Of a stretch of 64,000 nucleotides of DNA, positions 53,358 to 63,244 are shown piece by piece. The notes under the pieces are model-generated. The model made no database searches. It was given only the letters and a program-made list of their open reading frames with translations, and was not told where the DNA came from. This DNA is from Streptomyces sp. WAC05374 (lineage in GTDB: Bacteria; Actinomycetota; Actinomycetes; Streptomycetales; Streptomycetaceae), in assembly GCF_004353505.1 (NCBI RefSeq), contig NZ_SMNQ01000019.1:59219-123218 (forward strand), in the 5' to 3' direction. Numbering within the stretch: the stretch's first letter is position 1; each line of letters starts with the position of its first letter. Made by a program: the position numbers and the translations under genes.

Positions 53358-54944
53358 CTACTCGACGCCGATCAGCAGCAGTGGGGCCTGCGGGCCGCCG
53401 GAGTAGACGACCGTGTCCACCGCGAGGTGGGCCTCGCGCACATGGCTCTCCAAGCGGTCCGCGAGGCCCTCGGGGGCGTCGTCCGCGAGGACGAGGGTGA
53501 CCAGTTCGCCGCCCGCCGAGAGCATGCGGTCCAGGACCGTCCCGGCGGTCGTGGCCACGTCGTGGCCGATCACGGCCACGTCGCCGTCGATGAGGCCGAG
53601 CACGTCGCCGGCCTGGCAGACGCCGGCCGAGGTGAACGACCGGTGCTCGGCGACGGCCAGTTCGCCGTACCGGGTGGCGCCCGCGGCGGCGGTCATGGCG
53701 ACGACGTCCTCGTCGAAGCGCCGGTCCGGTTCGTGGACGGCCAGGGCGGCGATGCCCTGGACGGCGGACCGCGTCGGGACGAGCGCGACCCGGATGCCCT
53801 CCGCACGCGCCTGTTCGGCGGCCGCGGCGGCGGTGTGCCGCAGGGCGGCGTCGTTCGGCAGCAGGACGACCTCGCGCGCGCGGGCGCGCCGGACGGCCTC
53901 GACGAGCTCGCCGCTGGCCGGCGGCTCCCCGGGCCGGGCCAGCACCGTCGTGGCGCCCGCCTCGGCGCACAGGTGGGCGAGCCCCTCCCCCGGCAGCACG
54001 GCGACCACCGCGCGCCCCGCGCGTTCCTCGGGTGCCGTCTCCGTGCCGAAGTGGGTGATCCGGATGCGGTACGGGCGCCCCGCCTCGACGCCCGCCTCCA
54101 CGGCCGCGCCGGCGTCGTCGACGTGCACGTGGACGTTCCACAGCCCGTCGCCGCCCACCACGACCAGGGAGTCGCCGAGCGCGTCGAGCCGGTCCCGCAG
54201 CCGGGCCACGGCCGGTTCGTCGGCCTCCAGCAGGTAGATGACCTCGAAGGCGGGCCCGGCGTCCGCGCAGGGCTCCGCGGCGGCCACCAGGGCGCGGGGC
54301 GCGCGGGGCGCCCGTGCGGGGGCCTCCCCGGACACCGCCTCCACCAGGGCGGCCAGCACCGTGACGAGCCCGCGCCCGCCCGCGTCCACCACGCCGGCCC
54401 GCTCCAGGACGGCGAGCTGGGCGGGCGTGGCCTCCAGGGCGGCGCGGGCGCCCGCGTGGGCGGCGCGGGCGACGGCCGCCACGTCCTCGCCGCCCGCCGC
54501 GGCGGACGCGGCCGCCGCGGCGACGCTCAGGATGGTGCCCTCGACGGGGTGGGCGACCGCCTCCCGGGCGGACGCGGAGGCCCTCCGCAGCGCCCTGGCG
54601 AGGTGGTCCGCGTCACGTCCTTCGGCGAGGACCTCGCTCATGCCGCGCAGCAACTGCGACAGGATGGTGCCCGAATTGCCCCGGGCGCCGATCAGGGCGC
54701 CGTGCGCCATGGCGCGTACGGTGTCGGCGAAGTCGGGGGCCTCGATGGCCGAGAAGACGGCCTCCACCGCCTGGGAGGCGGATTCGACGGTCAGGTAGAG
54801 GTTGGTGCCGGTGTCCCCGTCGGCGACCGGGTAGACGTTGATCGCGTCGATCTCCTCGCGCTCCCGGCCGAGCGCGTCCAGCGCCAGTGAGCACCAGCTC
54901 CGGACCACTGCGGAATCGAGCCCCTGCGGCAGGGTCTGCGGCAC
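53358..54944 (-). CDS. fakA: Fatty acid kinase FakA-like (DhaL + C-terminal DAK-associated domains)
   Basis: ATP-binding kinase subunit that phosphorylates FakB-bound fatty acids in Gram-positives. Start GTG 54944 (GAGGAGG 7 nt upstream) gives 528 aa. DhaL domain: NVYPVADGDTGTNLYLT (about 38-54), GALIGARGNSGTILSQLLRGMSE, and Asp/ADP metal residues; C-terminal VxVLPGEGLAHLCAEAGAT region. No FakB/DegV in the window. Close to recG (55 nt). Confidence 0.9.
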   Translation of the reverse strand: MPQTLPQGLDSAVVRSWCSLALDALGREREEIDAINVYPVADGDTGTNLYLTVESASQAVEAVFSAIEAPDFADTVRAMAHGALIGARGNSGTILSQLLRGMSEVLAEGRDADHLARALRRASASAREAVAHPVEGTILSVAAAAASAAAGGEDVAAVARAAHAGARAALEATPAQLAVLERAGVVDAGGRGLVTVLAALVEAVSGEAPARAPRAPRALVAAAEPCADAGPAFEVIYLLEADEPAVARLRDRLDALGDSLVVVGGDGLWNVHVHVDDAGAAVEAGVEAGRPYRIRITHFGTETAPEERAGRAVVAVLPGEGLAHLCAEAGATTVLARPGEPPASGELVEAVRRARAREVVLLPNDAALRHTAAAAAEQARAEGIRVALVPTRSAVQGIAALAVHEPDRRFDEDVVAMTAAAGATRYGELAVAEHRSFTSAGVCQAGDVLGLIDGDVAVIGHDVATTAGTVLDRMLSAGGELVTLVLADDAPEGLADRLESHVREAHLAVDTVVYSGGPQAPLLLIGVE

Positions 54945-55044
54945 CTGGTGTCCTCCTCGAGCAGCGCTGACTGCACCGCAGCGTAGACCCCGGGCGGGGC
55001 CGGGGGCCCGGGCGGGGGCCGGGGGAACCGTGGTAGTTTCGTTG

Positions 55045-55076
55045 AACCGGAGCAGTCGTTGTATGCTGCTCCGGTT
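55045..55076 (+). promoter_or_regulatory. 11-bp perfect inverted repeat in the rpmB promoter region
   Basis: AACCGGAGCAG (55045-55055) and CTGCTCCGGTT (55066-55076) with 10-nt spacer TCGTTGTATG. A -10-like TATGCT (55062-55067) falls inside, so this is either an operator over the rpmB promoter or a leader hairpin. 110 nt upstream of the rpmB start; between divergent fakA and rpmB. Confidence 0.5.
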
Positions 55077-55185
55077 GCCCGATGAAAGTCGGGCCATTCC
55101 CCCGGCAACGCCACTTCAGTCACCAGATCTGATTCCGGCTCGCCGGATTTCACTGTAAGTGCATCTGAAGTCTTTGGAGTGACCC

Positions 55186-55371
55186 GTGGCTGCCAACTGC
55201 GACGTCTGCGGCAAGGGGCCGGGCTTCGGCAACAACATCTCGCACTCGCACCGCCGTACGTCTCGTCGCTGGAACCCGAACATCCAGCGCGTGCGTGCCG
55301 TGGTCAGTGGGACGCCGAAGCGGCTCAACGCTTGCACCTCGTGCATCAAGGCCGGCAAGGTCTCGCGCTAA
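55186..55371 (+). CDS. rpmB: 50S ribosomal protein L28 (zinc-binding form)
   Basis: 61 aa from GTG 55186 (GGAG 6 nt upstream). Four-Cys zinc set C5, C8, C50, C53 (CDVC, CTSC) marks the zinc-dependent paralogue. GFGNNISHSHRRTSRRWNPNIQ is the family core. Followed by a strong terminator. Confidence 0.97.
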   Translation: MAANCDVCGKGPGFGNNISHSHRRTSRRWNPNIQRVRAVVSGTPKRLNACTSCIKAGKVSR

Positions 55372-55415
55372 CGCCGACGACGGTTCGTCGTAGCGCAGCC
55401 TCTGCGGTTGCCTTG

Positions 55416-55447
55416 AAAGCCGGTCCACCTCGGTGGACCGGCTTTTT
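55416..55447. terminator. Strong intrinsic terminator after rpmB
   Basis: 13-bp perfect stem: AAAGCCGGTCCAC (55416-55428), loop CTCG, GTGGACCGGCTTT (55433-55445), followed by further T to 55447. Ends rpmB transcription and, read the other way, serves thiD (A-run on the opposite side). Confidence 0.95.
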
Positions 55448-55479
55448 GCCGTACCCGCTCCCGTACGGGCCGGCGCCTC

Positions 55480-56274
55480 CTACCGGAAGCGCCAGCCGTG
55501 GTCCACGGGGCCGATCCCGCCGCCCAGCGCGAAGCCGGCCGCGATCGCCCCGGTGACGTACGCCTTGGCCTCCCGTACCGCCTCCGGCACGTCCAGGCCC
55601 TTGCCGAGGCCCGCCGCGATCGCCGAGGCGAGGGTGCAGCCCGTCCCGTGGGTGTGCCGGTTGTCGTGCCGGGGAGCCCGCAGCCAGTGCTCCTGGGTGC
55701 CGTCGGTCAGCAGGTCGACCGCGTCCCCGGCGAGGTGCCCGCCCTTGATCAGCGCCCAGCACGGCCCGAACTCCAGGACGGCGGCGGCGGCCCGCCGCAG
55801 ATCGGCCTCGTCCCCGACCCGCACGCCGGTGAGCTGGGCCACCTCGTCCAGGTTGGGCGTCGCCACGGTGGCGACCGGCAGCAGCCGCTCGCGCACCGAG
55901 TCCAGCGCCGAGGCGGCGAGGAGGGAGTCGCCGTGCTTGGACACCCCGACCGGGTCGACGACCACGGGCGCGTCCGTCCCGGCCAGCAGCTCCGCGACGG
56001 TCTCCACCAGCGCCGCCGACGCCAGCATGCCGGTCTTCACGGCCTGTACGCCGATGTCGTCGACGACGCTGCGGTACTGGGCCCGCACGGCCTCCGCGGG
56101 CAGCTCCCAGGCGCCCTGGACGCCCAGGGAGTTCTGCGCGGTGACGGCGGTGATGACGCTCATGCCGTGCACGCCCAGCGCCAGCATGGTCTTCAGGTCG
56201 GCCTGGATGCCCGCGCCGCCGCCGGAGTCGGACCCGGCGACGGTCAGGACGGTGGGTATGGCGCGGGAGCTCAT
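55480..56274 (-). CDS. thiD: Hydroxymethylpyrimidine/phosphomethylpyrimidine kinase ThiD
   Basis: Phosphorylates HMP to HMP-PP for thiamine synthesis. 264 aa; GSDSGGGAGIQADLKTM (14-30), VKTGML, VVDPVGVSKHG, and the anion-hole HGTGCTLASAIAA. ATG 56274 overlaps the thiL stop (ATGA). No riboswitch is seen upstream of thiL. Confidence 0.96.
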   Translation of the reverse strand: MSSRAIPTVLTVAGSDSGGGAGIQADLKTMLALGVHGMSVITAVTAQNSLGVQGAWELPAEAVRAQYRSVVDDIGVQAVKTGMLASAALVETVAELLAGTDAPVVVDPVGVSKHGDSLLAASALDSVRERLLPVATVATPNLDEVAQLTGVRVGDEADLRRAAAAVLEFGPCWALIKGGHLAGDAVDLLTDGTQEHWLRAPRHDNRHTHGTGCTLASAIAAGLGKGLDVPEAVREAKAYVTGAIAAGFALGGGIGPVDHGWRFR

Positions 56275-57233
56275 TCGCCCTCTCCGAAGTGGTCCCAGCC
56301 GCCCGTGGTGTGCCAGGGGGCGCCGTCCACGGTGACCTGGGGCAGGGCGGAGGGGTTGAGGACCTCGCCGATGACCTTCCAGCGGGCCGGGAGTTTCACG
56401 TCCGGCGGGAAGGTCGCGACGATGGCGTGGTCCTCACCGCCGGTGAGGACCCACTGCATGGGGTCGACGCCGACGGCCTGGCCGATGTCGTTCATCTGGG
56501 TGGGGATGTCGATGAGCCCCGAGCGCAGGTCGATCCGGACCTTGCTGGCCTCGGCGATGTGCCCGAGGTCGGCGATGAGTCCGTCGCTGACGTCGCACAT
56601 GGCGGTCGCGCCGAGCCCGGCGGCCGCGGGGCCCGCGTGGTAGGGCGGCTCGGGCCGCCGGTGGGCCTCGACGAAGGCGCGCGGCGAGCGGAACCCGCGG
56701 GAGAGGACCGCGTACCCGGCCGCCGACCAGCCCAGCCAGCCGGTGTACGCGACGACGTCGCCCGGCTGCGCCCCGGCGCGGGTGACCGGCTCGTGGTTGC
56801 GCAGGTCGCCCAGGGCCGTGATGGACACGGTGATCGTGTCGCCGCGTACGACGTCGCCGCCGACGACGGCCGCGCCCGCGACCTGGCACTCGTCGCGCAG
56901 GCCGTCCATCAGCTCGGTCGGCCAGGTCACCGGGAGTTCGGCGGGGACGACCAGGCCGAGCAGCAGCGCGGTGGGTACGGCGCCCATGGCCGCGATGTCC
57001 GCGAGGTTCTGCGCGGCGGCCTTGCGGCCGACGTCGTAGGCGGTGGACCAGTCGCGGCGGAAGTGCCGTCCCTCCAGCAGGATGTCCGTGCTCGCCACCA
57101 CACGCCGGTCGGGTGCGGCCACGACCGCGGCGTCGTCGCCGGGTCCGATCCGTACCGCCGGGGTGGAGGTGAGCCGGGAGGTGAGCTCCCTGATCAGCCC
57201 GAACTCCCCCAACTCGCCGACAGTGCCCTTCAT
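56271..57233 (-). CDS. thiL: Thiamine-monophosphate kinase ThiL
   Basis: Makes TPP from TMP. Start ATG 57233 gives 320 aa (MKGTVGELGEFGLI). PurM-like fold motifs: RIGPGDDAAVV, STDILLEGRHF, AAAQNLADIAAMGA, VGGDVVRGD and CDVSDGLIADLGHIAE. First gene of thiL-thiD, so TPP made here would feed the riboswitch at 1.2 kb. Confidence 0.97.
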   Translation of the reverse strand: MKGTVGELGEFGLIRELTSRLTSTPAVRIGPGDDAAVVAAPDRRVVASTDILLEGRHFRRDWSTAYDVGRKAAAQNLADIAAMGAVPTALLLGLVVPAELPVTWPTELMDGLRDECQVAGAAVVGGDVVRGDTITVSITALGDLRNHEPVTRAGAQPGDVVAYTGWLGWSAAGYAVLSRGFRSPRAFVEAHRRPEPPYHAGPAAAGLGATAMCDVSDGLIADLGHIAEASKVRIDLRSGLIDIPTQMNDIGQAVGVDPMQWVLTGGEDHAIVATFPPDVKLPARWKVIGEVLNPSALPQVTVDGAPWHTTGGWDHFGEGE

Positions 57234-57436
57234 CGCTGTGCCCCTTCTGCCCCAGTGCGGTTGCGCTCGCGACCCGCCACTGCTGTAGGTACCGTCAAGT
57301 AGACCGTCAACCCGGTGCTTCGTGCGCCGGCCTCGCGCGCCACCGGCCGCGCGGGTCTCCCCGCTGCCCGCGGCGACGCGGTACCGTGGCGTCCCTTTCT
57401 TCTCCACAAGATCCTCGTGGCCGCCCTGGAGGTTCC

Positions 57437-57670
57437 GTGGTACAGGCGTACATCCTTATTCAGACCGAGGTGGGCAAGGCGTCGACGGTCGCCGACACCA
57501 TCTCCAAGATCCCGGGGGTGATCCAGGCCGAGGACGTCACGGGTCCGTACGACGTGATCGTGCGCGCCCAGGCCGACACGGTCGACGAGCTCGGCCGCAT
57601 GGTGGTCGCCAAGGTCCAGCAGGTGGACGGGATCACGCGCACTCTGACCTGCCCGGTCGTACACCTGTAG
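57437..57670 (+). CDS. Stand-alone Lrp/AsnC ligand-binding (RAM) domain protein
   Basis: 77 aa from GTG 57437 (GGAGG just upstream): VVQAYILIQTEVGKASTVADTISK, GVIQAEDVTGPYDVIVRAQADTVDELGRMVVAKVQQVDGITRTLTC. No HTH, so it is a free RAM domain, possibly a small-molecule sensor pairing with a full regulator. Short gap (20 nt) to the DUF3515 gene. Confidence 0.9.
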   Translation: MVQAYILIQTEVGKASTVADTISKIPGVIQAEDVTGPYDVIVRAQADTVDELGRMVVAKVQQVDGITRTLTCPVVHL

Positions 57671-57690
57671 CCCCCGTCTACCCTGAGCCG

Positions 57691-58179
57691 GTGACGTCTT
57701 CGCACCGGCTTCGCCGCCTGCCCGCCCTGCCTGCCGCCGTCGTGGCCGCCGCTGTCCTGCTGGCGGTCTCGGGCTGTTCCCGGACGGACGCGCAGGCGTC
57801 CGTCGCGGTTCCCAGTCCGTCGTCGGAGGAAGCCGCCTACTGCGGCGCGCTGCACGGGCAGCTTCCGGAGACCGTCACGGGACTGGACCGGAGTGATCCG
57901 GAGCCGGATTCCGATCTGACCGCCGGCTGGGGGGACGGGGCGATCGTACTGCGCTGCGGTGTCGCCCGCCCCGCCGGTATGAGCCATGACAAGGCGGACG
58001 CGGTCGAGGTCGACGGGGTGGACTGGCTGCTGGAGAAGACCGGGGACGGCGGGACGCGGCTGACCACGACGTACCGCAAGGCCTACGTCGAGGTGACCCT
58101 GGACCGGAGCTTCACCGAGGTGAAGCCCCTGCTGGACCTGGCCGCCCCGGTGTCGAGGACCGTTCCGAAGACCCTGTGA
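57691..58179 (+). CDS. DUF3515 family lipoprotein
   Basis: 162 aa from GTG 57691. Signal and lipobox LLAVSGC (Cys about 27), then CGALHGQLPETVTGL, AGWGDGAIVLRCGVARP, WLLEKTG and TTYRKAYVEVTLD typical of actinomycete DUF3515. Function unknown. Same strand as the RAM-domain gene. Confidence 0.9.
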   Translation: MTSSHRLRRLPALPAAVVAAAVLLAVSGCSRTDAQASVAVPSPSSEEAAYCGALHGQLPETVTGLDRSDPEPDSDLTAGWGDGAIVLRCGVARPAGMSHDKADAVEVDGVDWLLEKTGDGGTRLTTTYRKAYVEVTLDRSFTEVKPLLDLAAPVSRTVPKTL

Positions 58180-58276
58180 CCCCCCGGTCGCCGTTCACGG
58201 CCGTTCGCGGGATCCGGCTCCGGGCCGGTCCCGCGTCCGCTCGGCTCCGTCCCCGTGATCCGCTCGGCGGGCTGTT

Positions 58277-58315
58277 CCCCGGCGCCCGGCCGCGGTCCGC
58301 GGCCGGGCGCCGGGG
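58277..58315. terminator. 18-bp bidirectional terminator stem
   Basis: 58277-58294 and 58298-58315 are perfectly complementary (CCCCGGCGCC core / GGCGCCGGGG) around GTC. It lies between convergent DUF3515 and ddl genes. Confidence 0.85.
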
Positions 58316-58320
58316 GCGTG

Positions 58321-59469
<1,149 letters not shown>

Positions 59470-59533
59470 ATCGCGATGAGCGTACCTGCTCCCTCCGGCC
59501 GCGTCAGCGACCGAGTGGCCCCGGCCGCCGGTG

Positions 59534-60574
59534 TCAGCGCCGCTCCGGCTTGGCGGCCCGTGACATCAGCTCCTTGAGCGCCACCATCGGCGGCTTCCCC
59601 TCGTGGACGATGCCGACGACCGTCTCCGTGATGGGCATGTCGACGCCGTGGCGGCGGGCCAGATCCAGCACGGACTCGCAGGACTTGACGCCCTCGGCGG
59701 TCTGCCTGGTGACCGCGATGGTCTCCTCCAGGGTCATGCCCTTGCCGAGGTTGAAGCCGAAGGTGTGGTTGCGGGAGAGGGGCGAGGAGCAGGTGGCGAC
59801 CAGGTCTCCGAGGCCGGCCAGGCCGGAGAAGGTCAGCGGGTCGGCGCCCATCGCCAGTCCGAGGCGGGTGGTTTCGGCCAGGCCGCGCGTGATGAGCGAG
59901 CCCTTGGCGTTGTCGCCGAGGCCCATGCCGTCCGCGATGCCGACGGCCAGGCCGATGACGTTCTTCACGGCACCGCCCAGTTCGCAGCCGACGACGTCGG
60001 TGTTGGTGTACGGGCGGAAGTAGGGGGTGTGGCAGGCGGCCTGGAGCCGCTGGGCGACGGCCTCGTCCCGGCAGGCGACGACGGCGGCCGCGGGCATGCG
60101 GGCGACGATCTCCTTGGCGAGGTTGGGGCCGGTGACCACGGCGACGCGGTCCTCGGGGACGCCGGCGACCTCCTGGATCACCTCGCTCATCCGCTTGGCG
60201 GTGCCCAGTTCGATGCCCTTCATCAGGGAGACCAGGACCGTGCCGGGGGCCAGCTTCGGCGCCCAGGCGGCGAGGTTGCCGCGCAGCGTCTGGGAAGGGA
60301 TGGCGAGCACGGTGAAGTCGGCGTCGTGGGCGGCTTCGGCGGGGTCCGTGGTGGCGCTCACCGACGCGGGCAGTTCGGTGCCCGGGAAGTAGTCCGGGTT
60401 GGTGCGGCCGTGGTTGATGGCGTCGGCGACCTCCTGGCGGCGGCCCCAGAGGGTCACCTGGCAGCCCGCGTCGGCGAGCACCATGCCGAAGGCGGTGCCC
60501 CAGGACCCGGTGCCGAAGACGGCTGCCTTGACGGGGGTCCCGCCGGATCGGTCCGCCTGCTCGGGGCGTGTCAC
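59534..60574 (-). CDS. gpsA: Glycerol-3-phosphate dehydrogenase [NAD(P)+]
   Basis: Makes sn-glycerol-3-phosphate for phospholipids. Start GTG 60574 (GGGGAGG 7 nt upstream, GTGA overlap with plsC stop) gives 346 aa; codon 15 at KAAVFGTG is GTC, not a start. NAD fold GTGSWGTAFG (21-30), catalytic Lys in GCELGGAVKNVIGLAVG, and SRNHTFG. Confidence 0.97.
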   Translation of the reverse strand: MTRPEQADRSGGTPVKAAVFGTGSWGTAFGMVLADAGCQVTLWGRRQEVADAINHGRTNPDYFPGTELPASVSATTDPAEAAHDADFTVLAIPSQTLRGNLAAWAPKLAPGTVLVSLMKGIELGTAKRMSEVIQEVAGVPEDRVAVVTGPNLAKEIVARMPAAAVVACRDEAVAQRLQAACHTPYFRPYTNTDVVGCELGGAVKNVIGLAVGIADGMGLGDNAKGSLITRGLAETTRLGLAMGADPLTFSGLAGLGDLVATCSSPLSRNHTFGFNLGKGMTLEETIAVTRQTAEGVKSCESVLDLARRHGVDMPITETVVGIVHEGKPPMVALKELMSRAAKPERR

Positions 60575-61323
60575 TTCGCTTCCTCCCCTGCGGCCCTGCG
60601 CCGCTGTTCCAGGCGGGCCTTGCGGTGGTCGTACGGCATGGCGGGGGCCTTCTCGCCCCGGACCTCCTCCAGGAGGGAGGTGATGGCGGCCATGATGGTT
60701 TCGGTCGCCTCGCGCAGCACCTCGGGGGTGGGCTCCTTGTCGTAGAACCGGCTGAGGTCGACGGGCGGCCCGGCCTGCACGATCAGGGTCTTGCGCGGGA
60801 AGAGGCGGAGCTTGTTCTCCTTGGCGTAGGGCGGCATCGCCAAGTTGGCACCCCACTGGGCGACCGGGATGACCGGCACCTTGGTGAGCAGCGCGACGCG
60901 GGCGGCGCCGGTCTTGCCCGCCATGGGCCACATGTCGGGGTCGCGGGTGAGGGTGCCCTCGGGGTAGAAGGCGACGCACTCGCCCCGTTCGATGGCGGCG
61001 ACGGCGGCGCGGAAGGCGTCCAGCGCGTTGGTCGTCTCCCGGTAGACGGGGATCTGCCCGGTGTTGGTCAGCATCATGCCGACGAACGAGCTCTTGAACA
61101 GCGCCGCCTTCGCCAGGAAGCGCGGGACCCGCCCGGTGTTGTACTGGTAGTGCGCGTAGGACAGTGGGTCGAGATAGGAGTTGTGGTTGACCGCGGTGAT
61201 GAATCCGCCGTCGGCCGGAATGTGCTCCATTCCCCGCCAGTCCCGCTTGAACAGAACCACCAGTGGTGGTTTTGCGATGACCGCCGCCAGGCGGTACCAG
61301 AAGCCGATTCTGCGGCGGGACAC
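60571..61323 (-). CDS. plsC: 1-acyl-sn-glycerol-3-phosphate acyltransferase
   Basis: Second acylation of phosphatidic acid synthesis. 250 aa from GTG 61323; HX4D motif NHNSYLD at 46-52, EGT at 122-124 and IPVAQWG. GTGA overlap with gpsA links phosphatidic acid synthesis to G3P supply; cdsA (2.6 kb) takes the product. Confidence 0.95.
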   Translation of the reverse strand: MSRRRIGFWYRLAAVIAKPPLVVLFKRDWRGMEHIPADGGFITAVNHNSYLDPLSYAHYQYNTGRVPRFLAKAALFKSSFVGMMLTNTGQIPVYRETTNALDAFRAAVAAIERGECVAFYPEGTLTRDPDMWPMAGKTGAARVALLTKVPVIPVAQWGANLAMPPYAKENKLRLFPRKTLIVQAGPPVDLSRFYDKEPTPEVLREATETIMAAITSLLEEVRGEKAPAMPYDHRKARLEQRRRAAGEEAK

Positions 61324-61548
61324 TCGGACACCTTCCTCTGGGGGGCTTGCCGGGGGTCAAGTGTCGCCCCAGGCCCCTGGTCTGTCGAGAACACCGTACG
61401 CCCCGCCTCGGACGCCGACGCTCCGGGTCACGCCGGGGCCGCGCCACAATGGGCCCCGGCGGGCCGGCCCGCCGTACCACCCCGGTACCACCGCCGCACC
61501 ACCCGGGCGCGGCCACCGCTCCGCCGCCGTATCGAAGGAGGCCCCGCC

Positions 61549-62217
61549 ACGAACGCCGACCCGACCGGCTCCTGGTCCCTGGTCGTCCCGCTGAAGCCCC
61601 TTGTCCGGGCGAAGAGCAGGCTCGCCGGCGCCGCCGGTCCCCTGGTGCGGCCACGGCTGGCGCTGGCGTTCGCGCAGGACACCGTGGCGGCGGCGCTGGC
61701 CTGCCCGGCGGTACGGGATGTGTCGGTCGTCACGGACGACCCGGTGGCGGCGCTCACACTGGGTGCCCTGGGGGCGAGGATCGTGCCGGACGCCCCGGCC
61801 GCCGGCCTGAACGCCGCGCTGGCGTACGGGGCGCGGGCGGTGCGCCTGCGGCGTCCCGGCGCTCCGGTGGCGACCCTGAACGCCGACCTCCCGGCGCTGC
61901 GGCCGGGGGAACTGTCCCGGGTTCTGGCCGCCGCCTCGGAATTTCCGCGCGCTTTTCTCGCGGATGCCGCCGAAATCGGTACGACATTGCTGGCGGCGGC
62001 CCCCGGAGTGGAATTGCGCCCGGCTTTCGGCGGGGCGTCGCGGCGGCGGCATTTGTTGTCCGGTGCGGTGGAAATACAACTGGACGGCGTCGGCTCCGTA
62101 CGGCGGGACGTGGACACCGGGGACGATCTGCGGGCCGCCGTGGAGCTGGGCGTGGGGCCCCGCACGGCAGAGCGGTGGGCGGTGGACGCCGGGGCGGCGG
62201 GCGGGGCGGGCGGATAA
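61549..62217 (+). CDS. cofC: CofC/FbiD guanylyltransferase (F420 biosynthesis), probable ACG start
   Basis: Makes the guanylylated 2-phospholactate or phosphoenolpyruvate intermediate of F420. 222 aa: WSLVVPLKPLVRAKSRLAG, VVTDDP, GLNAALAYG, TLNADLPALRP, AFGGASRRRHL. The ACG at 61549 sits 7 nt after AAGGAGG (61535-61541). No ATG, GTG or TTG lies in frame between this point and VPLKPL, nor for more than 60 codons upstream, so translation probably begins at ACG. Confidence 0.86.
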   Translation, partial: TNADPTGSWSLVVPLKPLVRAKSRLAGAAGPLVRPRLALAFAQDTVAAALACPAVRDVSVVTDDPVAALTLGALGARIVPDAPAAGLNAALAYGARAVRLRRPGAPVATLNADLPALRPGELSRVLAAASEFPRAFLADAAEIGTTLLAAAPGVELRPAFGGASRRRHLLSGAVEIQLDGVGSVRRDVDTGDDLRAAVELGVGPRTAERWAVDAGAAGGAGG

Positions 62218-62227
62218 GCTGCCGTTC

Positions 62228-62431
62228 ATGCAGGCGACCGCGTACACGTACGACCCCGACTCCCGCAGCGGGAGTGTGCTGCTCGACGACGGCACCCCGG
62301 TGGACTTCTCCGCGGCGGCCTTCGACGCGGGCGGGCTGCGGCTGCTGCGGCCGGGTCAGCGGGTCAGGATCGAGACGGAGGGGCAGGGCGAGGGGCTGCG
62401 CATCACGCTGGTGACGCTCCAGACGTTCTGA
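62228..62431 (+). CDS. Small cold-shock-like protein
   Basis: 67 aa from ATG 62228: MQATAYTYDPDSRSGSVLLDDGTPVDFSAAAFDAGGLRLLRPGQRVRIE. Pattern resembles an OB/cold-shock fold with the RNA-binding aromatic residues lost. Role unknown. 10 nt after cofC; likely cotranscribed. Confidence 0.75.
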   Translation: MQATAYTYDPDSRSGSVLLDDGTPVDFSAAAFDAGGLRLLRPGQRVRIETEGQGEGLRITLVTLQTF

Positions 62432-62453
62432 CCGCCGGGTCCGCACGCACCGC

Positions 62454-62484
62454 GGGCCGGGCTCCCTCTCGGGGAGCCCGGCCC
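62454..62484. terminator. 13-bp bidirectional terminator stem
   Basis: GGGCCGGGCTCCC (62454-62466), loop TCTCG, GGGAGCCCGGCCC (62472-62484), between convergent small gene and hupS. Confidence 0.85.
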
Positions 62485-62516
62485 GGCGTGTGAGTGGCCC
62501 TGGGGCCTCGTGCCGC

Positions 62517-63194
62517 TTACTTGCTGCGCGAGGCGGTCTTCTTGGCGGTGGTCTTGCGCGCCGTGGTCTTCTTGGCGGGCGCCTTCTTCGCCGTGGCCTT
62601 CTTCGCCGGCGCGGTCTTCTTGGCGGTGGTCTTCTTGGCCGCCGCGGTGGTGGTCTTCTTGGCCGGCGTGGCCTTCTTGGCCGCCGCAGTCGTGGTCTTC
62701 TTGGCCGGCGTGGCCTTCTTGGCGGTGGTCTTCTTGGCCGCCGCGGTGGTGGTCTTCTTCGCCGGCGTCGCCTTCTTGGCCGCCGCCTTCTTCGCCGCCG
62801 CCGTGGTCTTCTTGGCGGCCGCCTTCTTGCCCACGGCCTTGGAGATGGTGGCCGGCGCGCCCGTGAGGCTGCCCTTGGGCGCCTTCTTGACGGCGACCTC
62901 GCCACCCTTGGGGAGCTTCTTCGAGCCGCTGACCAGGTCCTTGAAGCCCTGACCGGCACGGAAGCGCGGAACGGAGGTCTTCTTGACCCGTACGCGCTCA
63001 CCCGTCTGCGGGTTGCGGGCGTACCGGGCCGGACGGTCGACCTTCTCGAACGAGCCGAAGCCGGTGACCGAGACCCGGTCACCGCCGACCACGGCACGGA
63101 CGATCGCGTCGAGCACCGCGTCGACAGCATCGGCGGCCTGCTGGCGGCCGCCCATCTTGTCGGCAATCGCTTCTACGAGCTGCGCCTTGTTCAC
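62517..63194 (-). CDS. hupS: Spore-associated HU-family protein HupS
   Basis: Nucleoid protein with N-terminal HU fold (1-90: MNKAQLVEAIADKMGG, VTGFGSFEKVDRPARYARNPQTGERV) and a long Lys/Ala/Thr histone H1-like tail (about 105-225, repeated AKKTTTAAAKK / ATPAKK). 225 aa. In S. coelicolor the two-domain HupS is enriched in spores. Tail DNA is repetitive. Promoter visible upstream. Confidence 0.96.
   Translation of the reverse strand: MNKAQLVEAIADKMGGRQQAADAVDAVLDAIVRAVVGGDRVSVTGFGSFEKVDRPARYARNPQTGERVRVKKTSVPRFRAGQGFKDLVSGSKKLPKGGEVAVKKAPKGSLTGAPATISKAVGKKAAAKKTTAAAKKAAAKKATPAKKTTTAAAKKTTAKKATPAKKTTTAAAKKATPAKKTTTAAAKKTTAKKTAPAKKATAKKAPAKKTTARKTTAKKTASRSK
62520..62830 (-). repeat. Degenerate intragenic repeats in the hupS tail
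   Basis: Units of CTTCTTGGC with GTGGTGGTCTTCTT and GGCGTGGCCTTCTTGG recur at least four times in the 3' half of hupS, encoding KKTTTAAAKK and ATPAKK. Such DNA may change length by slippage or recombination. Confidence 0.8.
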
Positions 63195-63244
63195 GTCTTC
63201 CCCTTCGGAGACATTGCCGGAACGAAAGTGTTCAAGCTTTTCGC

